From Trichopria drosophilae (taxonomy: Eukaryota > Arthropoda > Insecta > Hymenoptera > Diapriidae), in assembly GCA_030407085.1 (NCBI GenBank), contig CM059583.1:208318001-208382000 (forward strand): 64,000 nt of DNA. Direction: 5' to 3'. Shown here piece after piece: positions 38,501 to 50,700 of the stretch. Every line of letters starts with the position of its first letter. Within the stretch, counting starts at the first letter, position 1. The translations under genes and the position numbers were made by a program. Below the pieces are notes generated by a model. It saw only the letters and a list, made by a program, of their open reading frames with translations, was not told the origin of the DNA and searched no databases.

Positions 38501-41200
38501 TTATGCAGTCTGTTATTTTGTACTTCGAGAAACTGACATTGTATTCAAAATCCTTAAAAAACTCCGCGTAACAAGTTTTAGACTAACTGGATGTAATGAC
38601 GATAATTTAAAGAATATTTTTTAAAAATTAGCCTGCTTTATTGGATACGACATTTTGAGTTTTTAAAATCTGACATCCAATTTGACATCAGCGACCTCAA
38701 AAAACCATAAATAAGGAATAAGTAAAAAATAGTCTTACTTTAAACAAATTGCCTCTTATATAGTTATAATCTATTTTGTGTAAATAAAGATTTGGGGAAA
38801 CCAGCGTTTTGTTAAACCCTTAACTCATGACATTCTTACGGAAAAAATTGTATGGATGTTTCAAGGAGGTATAGGCCCAAATCACTCTACAATTGGTCTG
38901 AATGTTTGTAGATAATTTGGGTACATATTATAGAAAATATTGTATTAGGTGTCAAATACCCAATTATCGTTTTCGACAAGTGTGGAGTTTGTCGCCCGAA
39001 CGAACAGATCATACTCGTTGGGGATTAGTAATTCGCACCGCAAAGGTTTCGCCCTAGGGCGTTAAATAACAAAATGCGGTCCGAGAGGTAAACTATTTTT
39101 TACATGAGATGGAGTGATTCCATAAAGTTTTCTGAAGTTATCACTACTAAAAGATGTGTTGTAACTAACGAATGCCTGTTACTTGTAATATTTTGATATC
39201 CTTTTCAATCCGATCTTGATCTGCAATGTACATACATAACTAACTGTTTTTTTATAGCCATACACACAACCTTTCTCTGTAGAGAAATCTCAAAGTAACC
39301 ATTTGATCCAAAGCATTGAAACTTAGGGTCAAAGAAGTGAAATTCATTATTTGTTCTCTTGATCTGCATAGTTTATTGGCAATTACTTTTTAAAGTACAA
39401 GGACTTTAAAATGCAATTTCTATTCAAATAATAGCTCTCAAATAATGTCGCAAACGATTTTCTTTTCGTGAATTTAAATTGAATATTAAACAACTAACCA
39501 TTACATACAAAATATCTGAATTTAAGTGACACGCGAAAATAAATATCCCCTAAAAAAGACGTAAATGATGACATACATTAGGATTTTTATGAACTCTATT
39601 CTTAAACGACTTTTTGGTCGATCGAGCTGATCTTATTAAGTAGGCAGAGCGCGTACTCGAAGGTCGCCGCGGTTACGCATGGTGGTGCATACGCATTGTG
39701 CGAACTTTCGTAAGGAGACGTAAGGACGTAACGGCTTACGAAACGGAAAACAACATGACATTGCGAACCAGATAGCATAAATTTGCTCTTCGATGTGACG
39801 TTGGATGTCACTTCTACTCTTATAGAAAAGTCCAGCATCATCTCTACATCGTCATTCTACTAATTCAAGTATTATTTCAATTTACTAATGATTTAAGCAA
39901 AAAAACATGTATTTTACTGTAATTTAAAAAAAAATAATTTTGTTGGATGGTAACATGTACAGAGCAAAAATGTAATATAAAAAATATAGTGAGAGAACAG
40001 CAATAGTGTTTTCAATTTCCCATCAACTGAAAATACTACGTCAAGCATTAATTAATCCACTATGTCTTAGTATTATTGCTAGTCTGCTTCTAAATAAGAG
40101 AATAGTATCGGAGGATGGAAACTGCTTAAAAAAAAGAAATTCTATCGAAACACTATTTGTCCTTGAATTGTAATGCAATTATTGTGTAATTGTTAATCAA
40201 TTTTAATCTACAATCAACATCAATTAAATGATTTGAATGTTGATTATATTGCACAAGTAATATCCCAACGGGCACGAAAAATAATTGAAATGAATGAAAA
40301 GATGTTGGAAAAATGCTTAAGTACTTGTACTAGGACGGATGAATTGAGGGATCCTACCTTAGTGACCGCAACGGACGTAGAATGGATTTTATATGTCATT
40401 CCACCTCCTGTGTATCCGTCATCCGAGTCATCCTCGTCTCAGGTATTAAGCAATCATACTTTTGTGTAATTAAATTCGTTTCATGCACATTAAGGAATGT
40501 CCAAGCGTAACCCGGACAGTAATTCTTATGCTGGTCTGCGTGCAGTTGCGAATCACAGACGCAATCTCGCACAACTGTGTCGCCATACATACGCATATTA
40601 CAAGTAATGCTTAATGTAATGTTCTGCCCTAATTGTATGGCGAGAAATGTCGGTCACAATTTCGTCAATTTTATCTCATCTCGGCATACACATGTCAGTA
40701 TATATAATCAAAATTCAAATCGATAAATTCTAAGGAAATAAGGATTCAGGATGAAATTAAGATAAATTGTTTGTTAACAGTAACTTTTTCAGGAACTATT
40801 TAATATTGTCTACTTTAGTCGAGATTGTCTTAAACTTTACTTAATAATTGTTAATAACTAAATTTATGCGCCATACAAAGTTTTGCTACAGGATCGTAGT
40901 GCTCTTAATTCATATTAGATTTAAAAAATTATTAAGGATAGAAATCCACGACTATTTTTTCCTACCTCGAACTATTGTAATGAGAAGAAGAAAGTACATT
41001 ATATTTTCGGGTCATCGTCTTAATTATAGCATGTGTTAAACCGAACGTTGAGTTCGTGATGGCTGTCAAGACTGACCTTGATTTTAGTCTAATCGATTAC
41101 GATTGTCGACCTCTGCCAACTACCCTTCTTGAGCGCGCATCGCTGAAATACTAATTGCTGTTTGGTGGGAGGTGGCTCTAAAACATTGGGACATCTTCGA
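35550..41200. other. Intergenic DNA between the divergent genes D and E
   Basis: About 35500-36250 is GC-richer and promoter-proximal to gene D. A coding-like open stretch at 36858-37103 is described in the findings. At 37126-37168 an inverted TCGGATTTTA / TAAAATCCGA pair resembles the palindromes at 6855-7060. At 37836 a TATATAAAA word lacks a following ATG and donor. A GC-richer patch at 39600-39845 contains a short inverted repeat (TTCGTAAG / CTTACGAA, 39708-39745). No gene is supported. Confidence 0.5.
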
Positions 41201-41203
41201 CCA

Positions 41204-41237
41204 TATAAACGCTTCAGTCGACTGCGATATCATCAGT
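41204..41237 (+). promoter_or_regulatory. Core promoter of gene E
   Basis: TATAAA at 41204-41209 is followed by ATCATCAGT, with TCAGT at 41233-41237, about 31 bp from the TATA start. The start codon is 53 nt past the initiator. Confidence 0.8.
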
Positions 41238-41289
41238 AGCTCCTCCCTGTACATCGTAGTAGCATCTAAAAAAATACAATCAAGCTAAA

Positions 41290-42492
41290 ATGGCATTCAA
41301 GGTATATCGTAATAGTACTAAATGGACAAATTACAAACAAGTGATTATTAAAATCAGCGATGATTTAAAGAATATTTTGTAAACCGGGTATACTAAAAGA
41401 GTGCCGTATTTAAATATTAGTGCTAAAGTGCTGATATAGTGATTTCGAGAAATTTAAGATAAAGTGAATTATTATCATACCTGTAGAAGCATCTATTAAT
41501 ATTTTTATTTACATTATCAATAAATCAAACACACCTAATTGATCCAGCACTTTAACTATAATCGTGTTAAAAGTTTTAATTTGCTAATGCTATTGCTAAT
41601 AAAATAAGTAACTGCGTTGTTGCTCATTTAGTAAACAAATTGATTTCATATTTTGATCTCCTAAAAGAAACTAATATATTGTGACTATTTTATTTGACAG
41701 TACGTCGTTCTGCTCATGGTCGCCGCCTGTGCCGGCGTTACCACAGCAGCAGTTGTAGCGGCAGCACCTGCCGTTTTGGCCAAAATTGAAAACTTTGACG
41801 CAGCTCCTCAGTACAGTTTTGCCTACGACGTTCAAGATGCCATCACTGGAGACTCAAAGGCCCAATACGAAACCCGGAACGGTGACATTGTGCAGGGCAG
41901 CTACAGCCTCATCGAAGCTGATGGAACTCGACGAGTGGTCGATTATACCGCCGACCCAGTGAACGGATTCAACGCCGTTGTAAATCGTGAACCAGCAGTT
42001 GCTGTAGCTCCATTTGTAGCGAAAACCGTTGCTGCTGCTCCAGTTGTTGCTGCAGCCCCAGTTGCTCCAGTTGTCGCTGCCAAAACCATTGCTGCTCCAG
42101 TGTACTCTGCACCAATTGTAGCCAAGTCCGTAGCTCCAGCGTATGCTGCACCCTTGCTTGCAAAATCTGTTGCAGCACCAGTATATTCTGCACCACTTGT
42201 CGCCAGACCCGTAGCTGCACCCGTATATTCGGCACCAGTATATTCGGCTCCTGTATATTCTGCTCCACTCGTAGCCAAAACTGTTTCGGCGCCTTTATAC
42301 TCATCTCCACTGGTAGCTAAAACCATCGCAGCACCCGCATACGCTGCCCCGCTTGTGACCAAAGCAGTTGCTGCTCCTGTAGTTGCTGCACCTGTCGCGT
42401 ATACTCTTCCTCGGGCTGTTGCATCCAGAGTTAGTTATCCGTACACCCTCCCATACACTTACGCCGCTGGAACTCCAGCAGTAGCATTATAA
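41290..42492 (+). CDS. RR-2 cuticular protein (gene E), Ala/Val-rich
   Basis: Exon 1 is 41290-41301 (ATGGCATTCAAG, MAFK, donor GTATAT). Exon 2 is 41701-42492 (acceptor TTTGACAG), and the intron is 399 bp. The product is about 267 residues: signal peptide at about 1-20, RR-2 domain at about 40-102 ([44 protein letters not shown]). The tail is made of [14 protein letters not shown] repeats (about residues 130-225), including three back-to-back VYSAP units, and ends in a Tyr/Pro/Thr-rich segment. The DAAPQYSF entry to the domain and the [15 protein letters not shown] segment are shared with gene F ([23 protein letters not shown]), so E and F look like sister paralogues. A long antisense ORF is an artefact of the Ala/Val repeat codons. 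Role by family: secreted chitin-binding structural protein. Confidence 0.95.
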
Positions 42493-42571
42493 GCGAGAAA
42501 ACTTCATAACTGTGAAATTTTCAAAAATGTATATATTTGACTGTAATGTATATATGCCATCAATATTTGTT

Positions 42572-42577
42572 AATAAA
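42572..42577 (+). other. Polyadenylation signal of gene E
   Basis: AATAAA lies 80 nt after the stop codon. Confidence 0.6.
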
Positions 42578-42579
42578 TG

Positions 42580-45500
42580 CATATCGTTATGAATTCGTTT
42601 ATTTGTCTTATTAGATCTGAACATAATTAGTAATTGGTAATGACAAAAGTGGTCAATCTTTTGAAAGATTTCACCACCTCGAAAGAAAAATTGTTGCTTA
42701 TAAGCAATATAAATATATTTTGGCCTGGTCATTACAAATATATAAGAATAACATTTGGTGACCAGACATCCTGAAGCCACCATATTGAAAAAACGTTTCT
42801 CTTCAGAAATAGTAAACAAATCGTACCATAAAATTTCTCCAAAAAAGGTTTCTTGTATTTTCGTCTCAACCCAAACGGAATGCTCGTAAATGAGTCATGA
42901 CAGTGTTCATAAGGTGTTTCTGCTAGATATACACCCTGGAATGTTCAATTCATATGAATTGATGCATGTCAAAAGGGCTCTTTTGTAAAGTCCAGTTTTT
43001 GCTAAATTAAGATGATTAAAAAAGCATACTTTTAATGTCCAGATCTGTGATTTTGCACATATTGGAATTGTTAATCTTTATTTTCTGTTGTTCGATTTAT
43101 GCAAAAAGGGATTTTTGTTAGTAAATAGCGACTATTTGCCCGATCGCCTATTTTTATTGTTGTATTCATAATCAGGAGACGATTATTTGTTTTATTTTTT
43201 CCGATGTTTTACCGTTACATTTTTATATACTTTCTTAATAATGCTTATTACACAGACCTTATTTTCTGTTTTATTTCTTACAGACAGGTTACATTTTACA
43301 GTCGAGATAACAATGAAAACCTGTCCTGCCGAATAGACATTTAACGAAACTGTAGTTTTTTGTAGAAAATGAGTTGTGAAGGTTAGAATACTTCCTTTAC
43401 CAATTGTATAAGTAAAATTTAAATCTGGCATTTTAAAGTTAAGGATTTTCGGAATGAATATCATATAGGTTTGGAGTGAATTAGAGTTCTTTGCGGTTGT
43501 AAGTTACAATTATCGTGTTAGTGGACGTTGCACATCTGAATACGTTACTATATATAAATATAATTTCTAGTATTAAATTTAGTTAAATATTGTTAAAAAT
43601 TTTAAAAAATGGAAATGAAAAATGTTATCTCTATTGAAAATGTGCGTGAACCGCTGTTATTGGAAGTCACTTATGTAGGACAGTATTGATAAAAGGATTT
43701 ATAGACAAACATCCAACATCCAGAATTTAGTAATGTCATGTGAATTACGGTATTGATTGGAAATAAATGACACTAGACTTTTACTAGCATACCACGATAT
43801 ACTTTAGTCATGCGGAAATGAAGAACGAGAGTGAATTGAGGATATGCTTTGCAGTAGCTGACTAATGTTTCCTTTATTGTAATTACCTGTCACTCTCCCA
43901 CTTGTATATTTTGAATTTAGTAACATATATGGCCGTAACATTAGTCAATTTAAGGGCCTTTATAAGTTACTCATGAAGCTAGTGCATTATAGAAGGGAGC
44001 TATGCATATATAATAAAAAGCACCAGTAGATTACAGCGCAACACTAATTTTAACCACTTTTAAGCAATTATGCGCAAAAAATTACATGAACAACATTTAA
44101 TTTCAAGACCGCAATAGTTTACAAGCTATTTTTTCGAAATATTGTGGAGGACATCATACTCGAAGAAACTGAACTTTATATAAATGAAATAAATGTAGAT
44201 TACAATCTTTAATATTTTAATTGTTGTATTATGATTATCTTATTAATTATTCCATCATCACATTTCAAAAATAATATAATTAAAATTTAATTGTGACACA
44301 TTCTCTTGGTATTTTTAATCATAAATTTGCAAGATGCGTGTGCATTCTCAATAACCCATTAATATAGGATTTTTAGTCGATAATGCGATCGTTGAATTAG
44401 TCCATTTGGTTTGGTGAGATACCTATAACCACACCTAATTATTACAGCTACACCTAACTAGTAGGTATAGTCTTTCTTCTTCATACACTTATTAATACTC
44501 CGTTATGATTTCAATATTTGACAAAAATGTTAGAGTGTTCAAAGAATGGAAATATTCTGCCTAAATTTGAATCAGTTAAAAACTATTAATGAAGGAGTGC
44601 AATATTAAATTACTAATCGATTTTATTAATAAATCATAAAAAATTGTTAATTCATAAATCATTTAGGTAATAAGGCATTGAAAAATGTAATGACTAATTT
44701 CAAATTGGTTGACTATGACTAACGAATTAGTAATCATCTTTATTAAACAAAAATCGTTACTAATTCAATTATTCTCCGACGTTTCATATTGTCATTATCT
44801 TTGTAAGTGCGAAATGATTTAAAAATCATTCTGTTTGATTTCTTCTTCACCGCTTATTAAATAAAGTGCGAAAACCTTAAGGAGTTCTAGGAGGTTCTTG
44901 GTGAGACGGTCCAAAAATAATTTAAAAAAACAATTTAAACGTTTCGGCTCTCGATGCGAGCCTTCTTTAGTAAAATTTCTATAAATAAATAAATAAATAA
45001 ATACAATTTTTAAAAAAAGTGTCACATAAAATACAAAATAATTTACAAAAACGCAAGTTACTTACAAGACTTATAAATGAAATTGAAATTTAGTTACATA
45101 TCGAAAAATCCGTTGATGGAAATGTGAAAATGTACCCTATAAACGTGATATGAATAACTTTAAAAAACAGATTTGAAAAGTATTATAAAACTTTGTAGAG
45201 AACCTTACCCAGAGATGTAAACGACTGGATTTTGTTCGTCGTTTAGATGCGACGTTGCATCTTGGGAAATTTTCACTCACACTTTTTTTACGTGTACCGG
45301 ATTGTAGGTTTCGATATGTCAAAACTAACCGAAGTAGCATAAAGGGGCATTTAAATGTCATTATCTTACTTAAATTGGTATCTTTCGAAATTATCATTTA
45401 TTTATTTTATGGACATTTCAAAATAGCAGCGGTAGTTTTTCACTGACTCGTAGAAAAAATTATGTAACATATGAACCAAGTATCATTGCTGCGTTTAAAC

Positions 45501-45640
45501 TGGTGAAGAATGACATTTAAAGGTTAAAATAACTAACTGAAAAAATTAATTAAACCCATAACGCTTTATGTTATATAATCCATTATGTTCTACCGGTCTG
45601 TGATAAAATTAAAAACACATTTAAATATAAACAGGCTTGC
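42580..45640. other. AT-rich intergenic DNA between genes E and F
   Basis: The region holds a hammerhead-like motif on the minus strand at 44941-44970 followed by an (AAAT)n run at about 44978-45003. TATATAAT at 44009 and CTTATAAAGG (minus, about 43960) resemble promoters but lead to no convincing gene. ORFs here, such as 43192-43464 minus, have AT-driven composition. Confidence 0.5.
44978..45003. repeat. Tetranucleotide microsatellite (TAAA)n
   Basis: About six consecutive ATAA/AAAT units directly follow the hammerhead-like motif, as often seen at the 3' ends of retroelements. Confidence 0.75.
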
Positions 45641-45646
45641 TTTATT
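45641..45646 (-). other. Polyadenylation signal of gene F
   Basis: AATAAA on the minus strand lies about 90 nt past the stop codon. Confidence 0.55.
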
Positions 45647-45735
45647 TTCATTCTCATCCATACATAATTCAGTACTATTTCCATAAAAATTATCTCACAT
45701 GCTCATTAAGGAAGAGCTTTCCTTTAAAATTTCAT

Positions 45736-47084
45736 TTACAAAATGGTGTAGGATAACCCGACAGCAGGGGACGTAAATGCAAGAGGTGAACCGTACGTTG
45801 CATAAGCCGAATATCCAGGATAACTTATGGTAGTTGTCGGAGCTCTCACGTATTGCTGAACAATGTTTGCCGAGGGAACTGGTGCAATGGAGACAACTGG
45901 TGCAGCAGGAACAGCATTTACCGAAACTGTTGGAGAAGCAGGAACTACCGAAGCCATTGAAGGGTTGGTTATACGCTCTGATTTCTTCAATCCCATATTT
46001 TGTGCAGGTTGATTTCTAACTTGAAGCTTTTGGATTCTTTCAGAAGTCATTTGTCTTCTTTCAGCTCCCGGATTCCTTATTCTTCCAGAACTAACATCGA
46101 CAACTTCCACATCGGAATCTGGTCCACTAGTTGGAATTTGAGGGGCTACAGGTGCTACTGGCGCTGCTGGGCTCGAAGGAGCTAAAGGAGCAACTGGTGC
46201 TGGATTGTATAAAGGATAAACTGGTGCGCCACTAACGGTGGGAACAACGGGTGCAGCAACAGCAGCAATCGCTGGTTCACGACTGACAACTGCATTGAAT
46301 CCATTGACTGGATCAGCGGTATAATCGACTATTCTTCGAGATCCATCAGCATCTATAAGACTGTAGCTTCCTTTAACTACGTCTCCATCGCGAGTTTCAT
46401 ACTGCGCTTTTGAATCACCCGTTAACGCATCTTGAACATCGTACGAGAATGAATATTGAGGAGCTGAGTCGTATTCTTCTACATTGTTGGCAGATACTGG
46501 TACTGCTATTGCTGCAGTGACTGCTGACGCGACAACTGCACCACGAGCTAGTGACGCTACTCCCAAGAGAATGATGAACTGCAAATTCCAAAGACGGAGA
46601 GAGTTGTAGTTTATTTTTGTTTAAATTTCTATGATCTATTATTTTATAATGATCATCATATTATCTTATCATATAATAATGAAGTAAACTATTATTATTC
46701 CAAATTGTAATAAATAGATATGATGGCTATTATTATATATTTTAAACCAATACGGTAATTACTATTGGTTTACAGTATTTACCAATATTTTCATTTTTGT
46801 AACGAACAATTTTTGTTGTATTTTTAGTAAAGCCGATTGTAGTAAATCTCTTTAAAGGATTATTAATAAGATTCCCTTGAGCGAAGACTATAAAAATAAG
46901 TTCTGTGTGAAAAGTATGAGATTCCATTATATAATTTCTTGTTAAACTATTATTTGAATAAACAAAATTATTCACCGAGATTTAGATATTAAATATTATA
47001 ATTTATTTATTTAGTTCCAATTGTCTATTAGATTAGTTTAAAATTTGAAATTACTGAAAGGGTATTACCAACCTGGCAAGCCAT
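45736..47084 (-). CDS. RR-2 cuticular protein (gene F) with a basic charged block
   Basis: Exon 1 is 47073-47084 (ATGGCTTGCCAG, MACQ, donor GTTGGT, the weakest donor of the set). Exon 2 is 45736-46578 (acceptor TTTGCAG), and the intron is 494 bp. The product is about 284 residues: signal peptide at about 1-19, RR-2 domain at about 43-105 ([44 protein letters not shown]). After a short Ala/Pro/Val stretch comes an unusual acidic-then-basic block (about residues 157-212) with [24 protein letters not shown] and GLKKSERI, and then Val/Pro/Ser sequence with a Tyr-rich end. Such a charged block is not part of the usual RR-2 tail. No frame break accompanies it, so it is probably genuine. Codons are A/T-ending. 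The nearest paralogue is gene E. It is a secreted chitin-binding protein by family. Confidence 0.92.
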
Positions 47085-47111
47085 GTTTGTAATCGAGATG
47101 ATCACTGAAGA

Positions 47112-47148
47112 ACTGATATTGAGTCTTAAGATCAAGCTGTCTTTTATA
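47112..47148 (-). promoter_or_regulatory. Core promoter of gene F
   Basis: TATAAAAG (47148-47141) is followed by ATATCAGT (TCAGT at 47116-47112). The MACQ start codon lies about 30 nt further down. Confidence 0.8.
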
Positions 47149-47664
47149 CTTGGGATGGGTGATGTGATGGAAATAAGCAATAGCAATGATTTGCATCCAT
47201 CGTCCCCACCATTTGTTGCGTCTGATTTGGCATCCACGTTAAATCGCAGTGACCTCCTCATAACAATGATCATGTACCAACGTTTATGTTTCTTCATATT
47301 GCGGTTCGTCGCTATAGATTTGTAAATCTTAGCAAGCAATCACGCCTGATACGCGACTCGAAAACCAATTCCGAGCATTGAGTGCCTCCTGCGCGCGTAT
47401 TCACTAGTCTCTTGAATCAATATGATTAGAATTCCTGAAAATCAGTCATATAGTCGCTGGCGGTCGCGAATAAAAGAGCATTTATGGCCATTGTTAAATA
47501 AACTATGTTTAGTTTTTGTGTGTACATTCGTTATTAATATAGACAGGTGGTGTCTAGTGAAAGAGCTGCCCAGTATTATTGTTATGATTCCAAAAATAAA
47601 TGCTAATTTTTTGGTATAAATATTTCGAGTAGTTAATGATACGTAATCGAGACAGTGGGTTTTT

Positions 47665-47693
47665 TATATAAATTCGAGTGATGCGACATCACT
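47665..47693 (+). promoter_or_regulatory. Orphan cuticular-type core promoter
   Basis: TATATAAA at 47665-47672 is followed by ACATCACT (47686-47693), the same initiator word as gene B at nearly the same spacing. It faces away from gene F, with predicted starts about 575 bp apart. A candidate first exon follows. Confidence 0.5.
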
Positions 47694-47713
47694 ATTATTC
47701 GAAGTACTACAAA

Positions 47714-47747
47714 ATGAATGAAGTTGACCTACAAAACATGTACCAAG
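47714..47747 (+). CDS. Putative first exon of an unidentified gene
   Basis: ATG in a good context (CAAAATGA) opens an 11-codon frame (MNEVDLQNMYQ) running into CAAG|GTACGT, a strong splice donor at 47748. The exon is 34 nt and ends in phase 1, whereas the cuticular genes here end exon 1 in phase 0. The peptide is not signal-like. A shorter exon starting at the second ATG (47738) is possible. I found no convincing downstream exon. One formal possibility is the acceptor near 51142, whose frame would join in phase, but the product there looks like AT-rich noise. It could equally be a non-coding RNA. Function unknown. Confidence 0.3.
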
Positions 47748-47749
47748 GT

Positions 47750-50700
47750 ACGTGGGCATAAGTAAACATTACTAATATTTTGAAGATCCCAGTATTAAGT
47801 AAATGTCAATAATACGTCAAATCTACTTAATTGTATTAATATTTATATGTATACATACACGTACATGCACACTCAGTTGCTATATTGTTTTTTTTTATTT
47901 GTTCTGCATTTTTCCTTTATTGAGAAAATAAATAATATAGGTCTGTATGTTTACAATGTATTATGGAAAATAGTGTAATAATGAGAATAGGTTGATTTCA
48001 TTTTAATATATATTCAATTCTTTTTTTTTTTTTGCATCAAATCTAGCTCTCAATTAAAATAGATAAAAGTACTAATTTTTTAAATATAAGATTCTACTTT
48101 TGTTAACAACCACTTTACAAAACTGCACTTCATCACTTTTAATCTTATTAATTACTACTGGAAAAATCAGCACGTGACCAACGGCGAACGATTCCTTACA
48201 TAAGATTCAAAAAATAGGACTAAAGTTTGATATACTTACAACATTGTTTAGCAATTAAGGGCTACATGAATAACAAATTTGTTATTACCGATAGTCTAGA
48301 TGAAGTCTGTTGTGCATCTTCAGTGTTGAATGTGTTTACTTCGATAATAAACAAATCCGGTTTAAAAAAAAACAGGGTTTAATGAAACTATCAAAAAAGG
48401 AAGAAAAGCTTATAACATATAATAATAGTAGAATGAATAACCTAAAAAAATATTGATTGCGTGTTAATTTTGCAATTTAACATATTGCAAAAGTAATCAT
48501 ACAATAATATAATAATGTTTTTCACGCGCGGAGCTCAAAATTTTATTTTGCTTCCTCTATCGGGGAATGAAAACAGAACATTCTCTCCCTAGTGAGCGAA
48601 ATAATTACCTCCAAGAGCAAATGAGCACGCACTGGTGTGAGAAAATAGTATGCTCAACAATGGAGAATATGTGTTTGTAGACTCATGAAACGTGTCGTCC
48701 TCACTTCTTTCGAGCCTCAAATTTACTTGTCGGCAAACATCTATTTGGATTCCTAGTTGCAAAATGCACTATTAATATAATAAAAGATATATTTGTCTAA
48801 TAAGTTTTATTACACCTATTTTATTATCGTTTAAAGTAACTATTTGAGATTATATCCTCTACTGCACATTTAACGATAGGGAAATAGTAAACGGAATAAT
48901 AGTATGATCTTATTTTAGTATAGAAAGAGTTAATTTAACTATGTTAAGGTATGTATGTATGTAGCATAAGGAAGGTAGTGGTAGGGAAGAAATGATAGTA
49001 TTGACTACACTTTTCATCTCCGAGCATGTGTCACCTTTTAGAACATATTGAGACTCGGGAACAGGCAGACGTATCGATATACATAGTCTTTTTCTTAAAT
49101 GCGTGGCTTTGCTCGACTTAGACGTTATTAGATCTTGCGATCAATTCTTAAGTTGTGTTAAAAAAATGATAAAAAACTCTACTTTTCAGTATTTTTAATC
49201 AATAACTAAAGGTTAAAAGACTAAGATTTAAAAAACTAAGCCATGATCTAGGTTGGAATGACATGTGCGCAGTAGCCCGTGTGGAAATTCCCCTAAGTTT
49301 GATATGCTTCTGACAGTGATTATAGGGTCTCTGCTTCTGATCGGAATCTGACTAGATTTTGGAAACGATTTCCTTATATATAAACGGATATATTCCAGAA
49401 GTAAGATACTCCGTCATAATTTGTTTGGATTCTACAATAAGATATTATGTCATATTTACCATCCTAGTATGCCTTATAATATTTGTGAAACTGTGAAACA
49501 TTTAAACCTTAAGAATGATGATCCTTTCGTAATGGAGAAGACTACACACTTATTTGTTTTCTGCTCTTTACCACAAGTAATCAATTTCGTATGATAATGC
49601 AATTTAAGGTTAAGACGTCAGAGTAGTAAAGGAGACATTCGAGTTCAATCCCACCACGGGGCATATTTTTCTTATTTATTTGAGAGCATTAAAGATATAT
49701 AAAAATATATGGAAACATGCGACCATATATAGTATAAGAATGAAATGAATTAAAAAATAAATAGAGCTGTAATCATTCGATAAATTTTTTATTACGAGAA
49801 TTTTATTACGAAATGCTACGCCAGAATCGCGTCTGCAGCGCGTTACATTTCTAATCTGATTCTGAAATATAATGTTGAATTCAGGATGCGAACTGTGAGC
49901 ATTTGGTCCGATTCTCATCAAAATCCCGCGAATTTCTACACGGAAGGTGTCATAAAAGTCGAACGGATCGAATATGTTTAAAATAGATGTTTTGGATCAT
50001 TTTAGATTTAATTAGGTTGTAATGTAGATCAATAAAAACATAGGAGATAGCGTAGTGAGGGATGGAAGAGGGTAGGGGGTGGTTGAAGATATTTTGACAG
50101 TATACATCAGATTTTTAAAGTTCGCATTTTGTTCTTTCATTCTGTGCTTACTGTTTTTAGTTTAGCGGGAGTATAGCGCAGATAAAAGTAATCAGGCATA
50201 ATATCTCAAGACCTTCGAAATTATTGAATATTTCCCTGCTTGCTCAAAAATCTTTTCCCGATCGTTGATTCGCAGGGAATATTCGGAAAATTATTTATCG
50301 CAATCGACGTGCGATATTTGAAATGTTGAGCCAACTTCACATTGTAAATCGATCTCTGTTTTCTTCTAGCCTTTTTAAAAATTATTATGGATGGAAAATA
50401 ATTGACATTCTATAGAGTGGTAATATCCCTGCTGGCAGGGAAATAATCAAAGCAACACTCTATAAGAAGCTGTCGCAAATTACGTATACTGCACGTTGAA
50501 GGGCCAAAATAGAGGAGTGAAAAATAATCATTGCAATTCGTCCCAGTTTATTAAAATTGACACTAATTATATGAACGCTATGTGGTAGATATTTTAGTAT
50601 GACATTAAAAGAGATCTGTCCATAACCCCGCTTATAATAGGAATCTAGCAAGCGCCCTAAGGCCAGCATGAACAATCTGCCTCGGACAATTTTAACGCAT

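Noticed and set aside
40233..40469. 78-codon ORF with balanced composition ending near a CAG|GTATTA donor
   Set aside because: It starts at TTG with no promoter or acceptor, and the donor is weak. It could be checked with RNA-seq but is not supported now.
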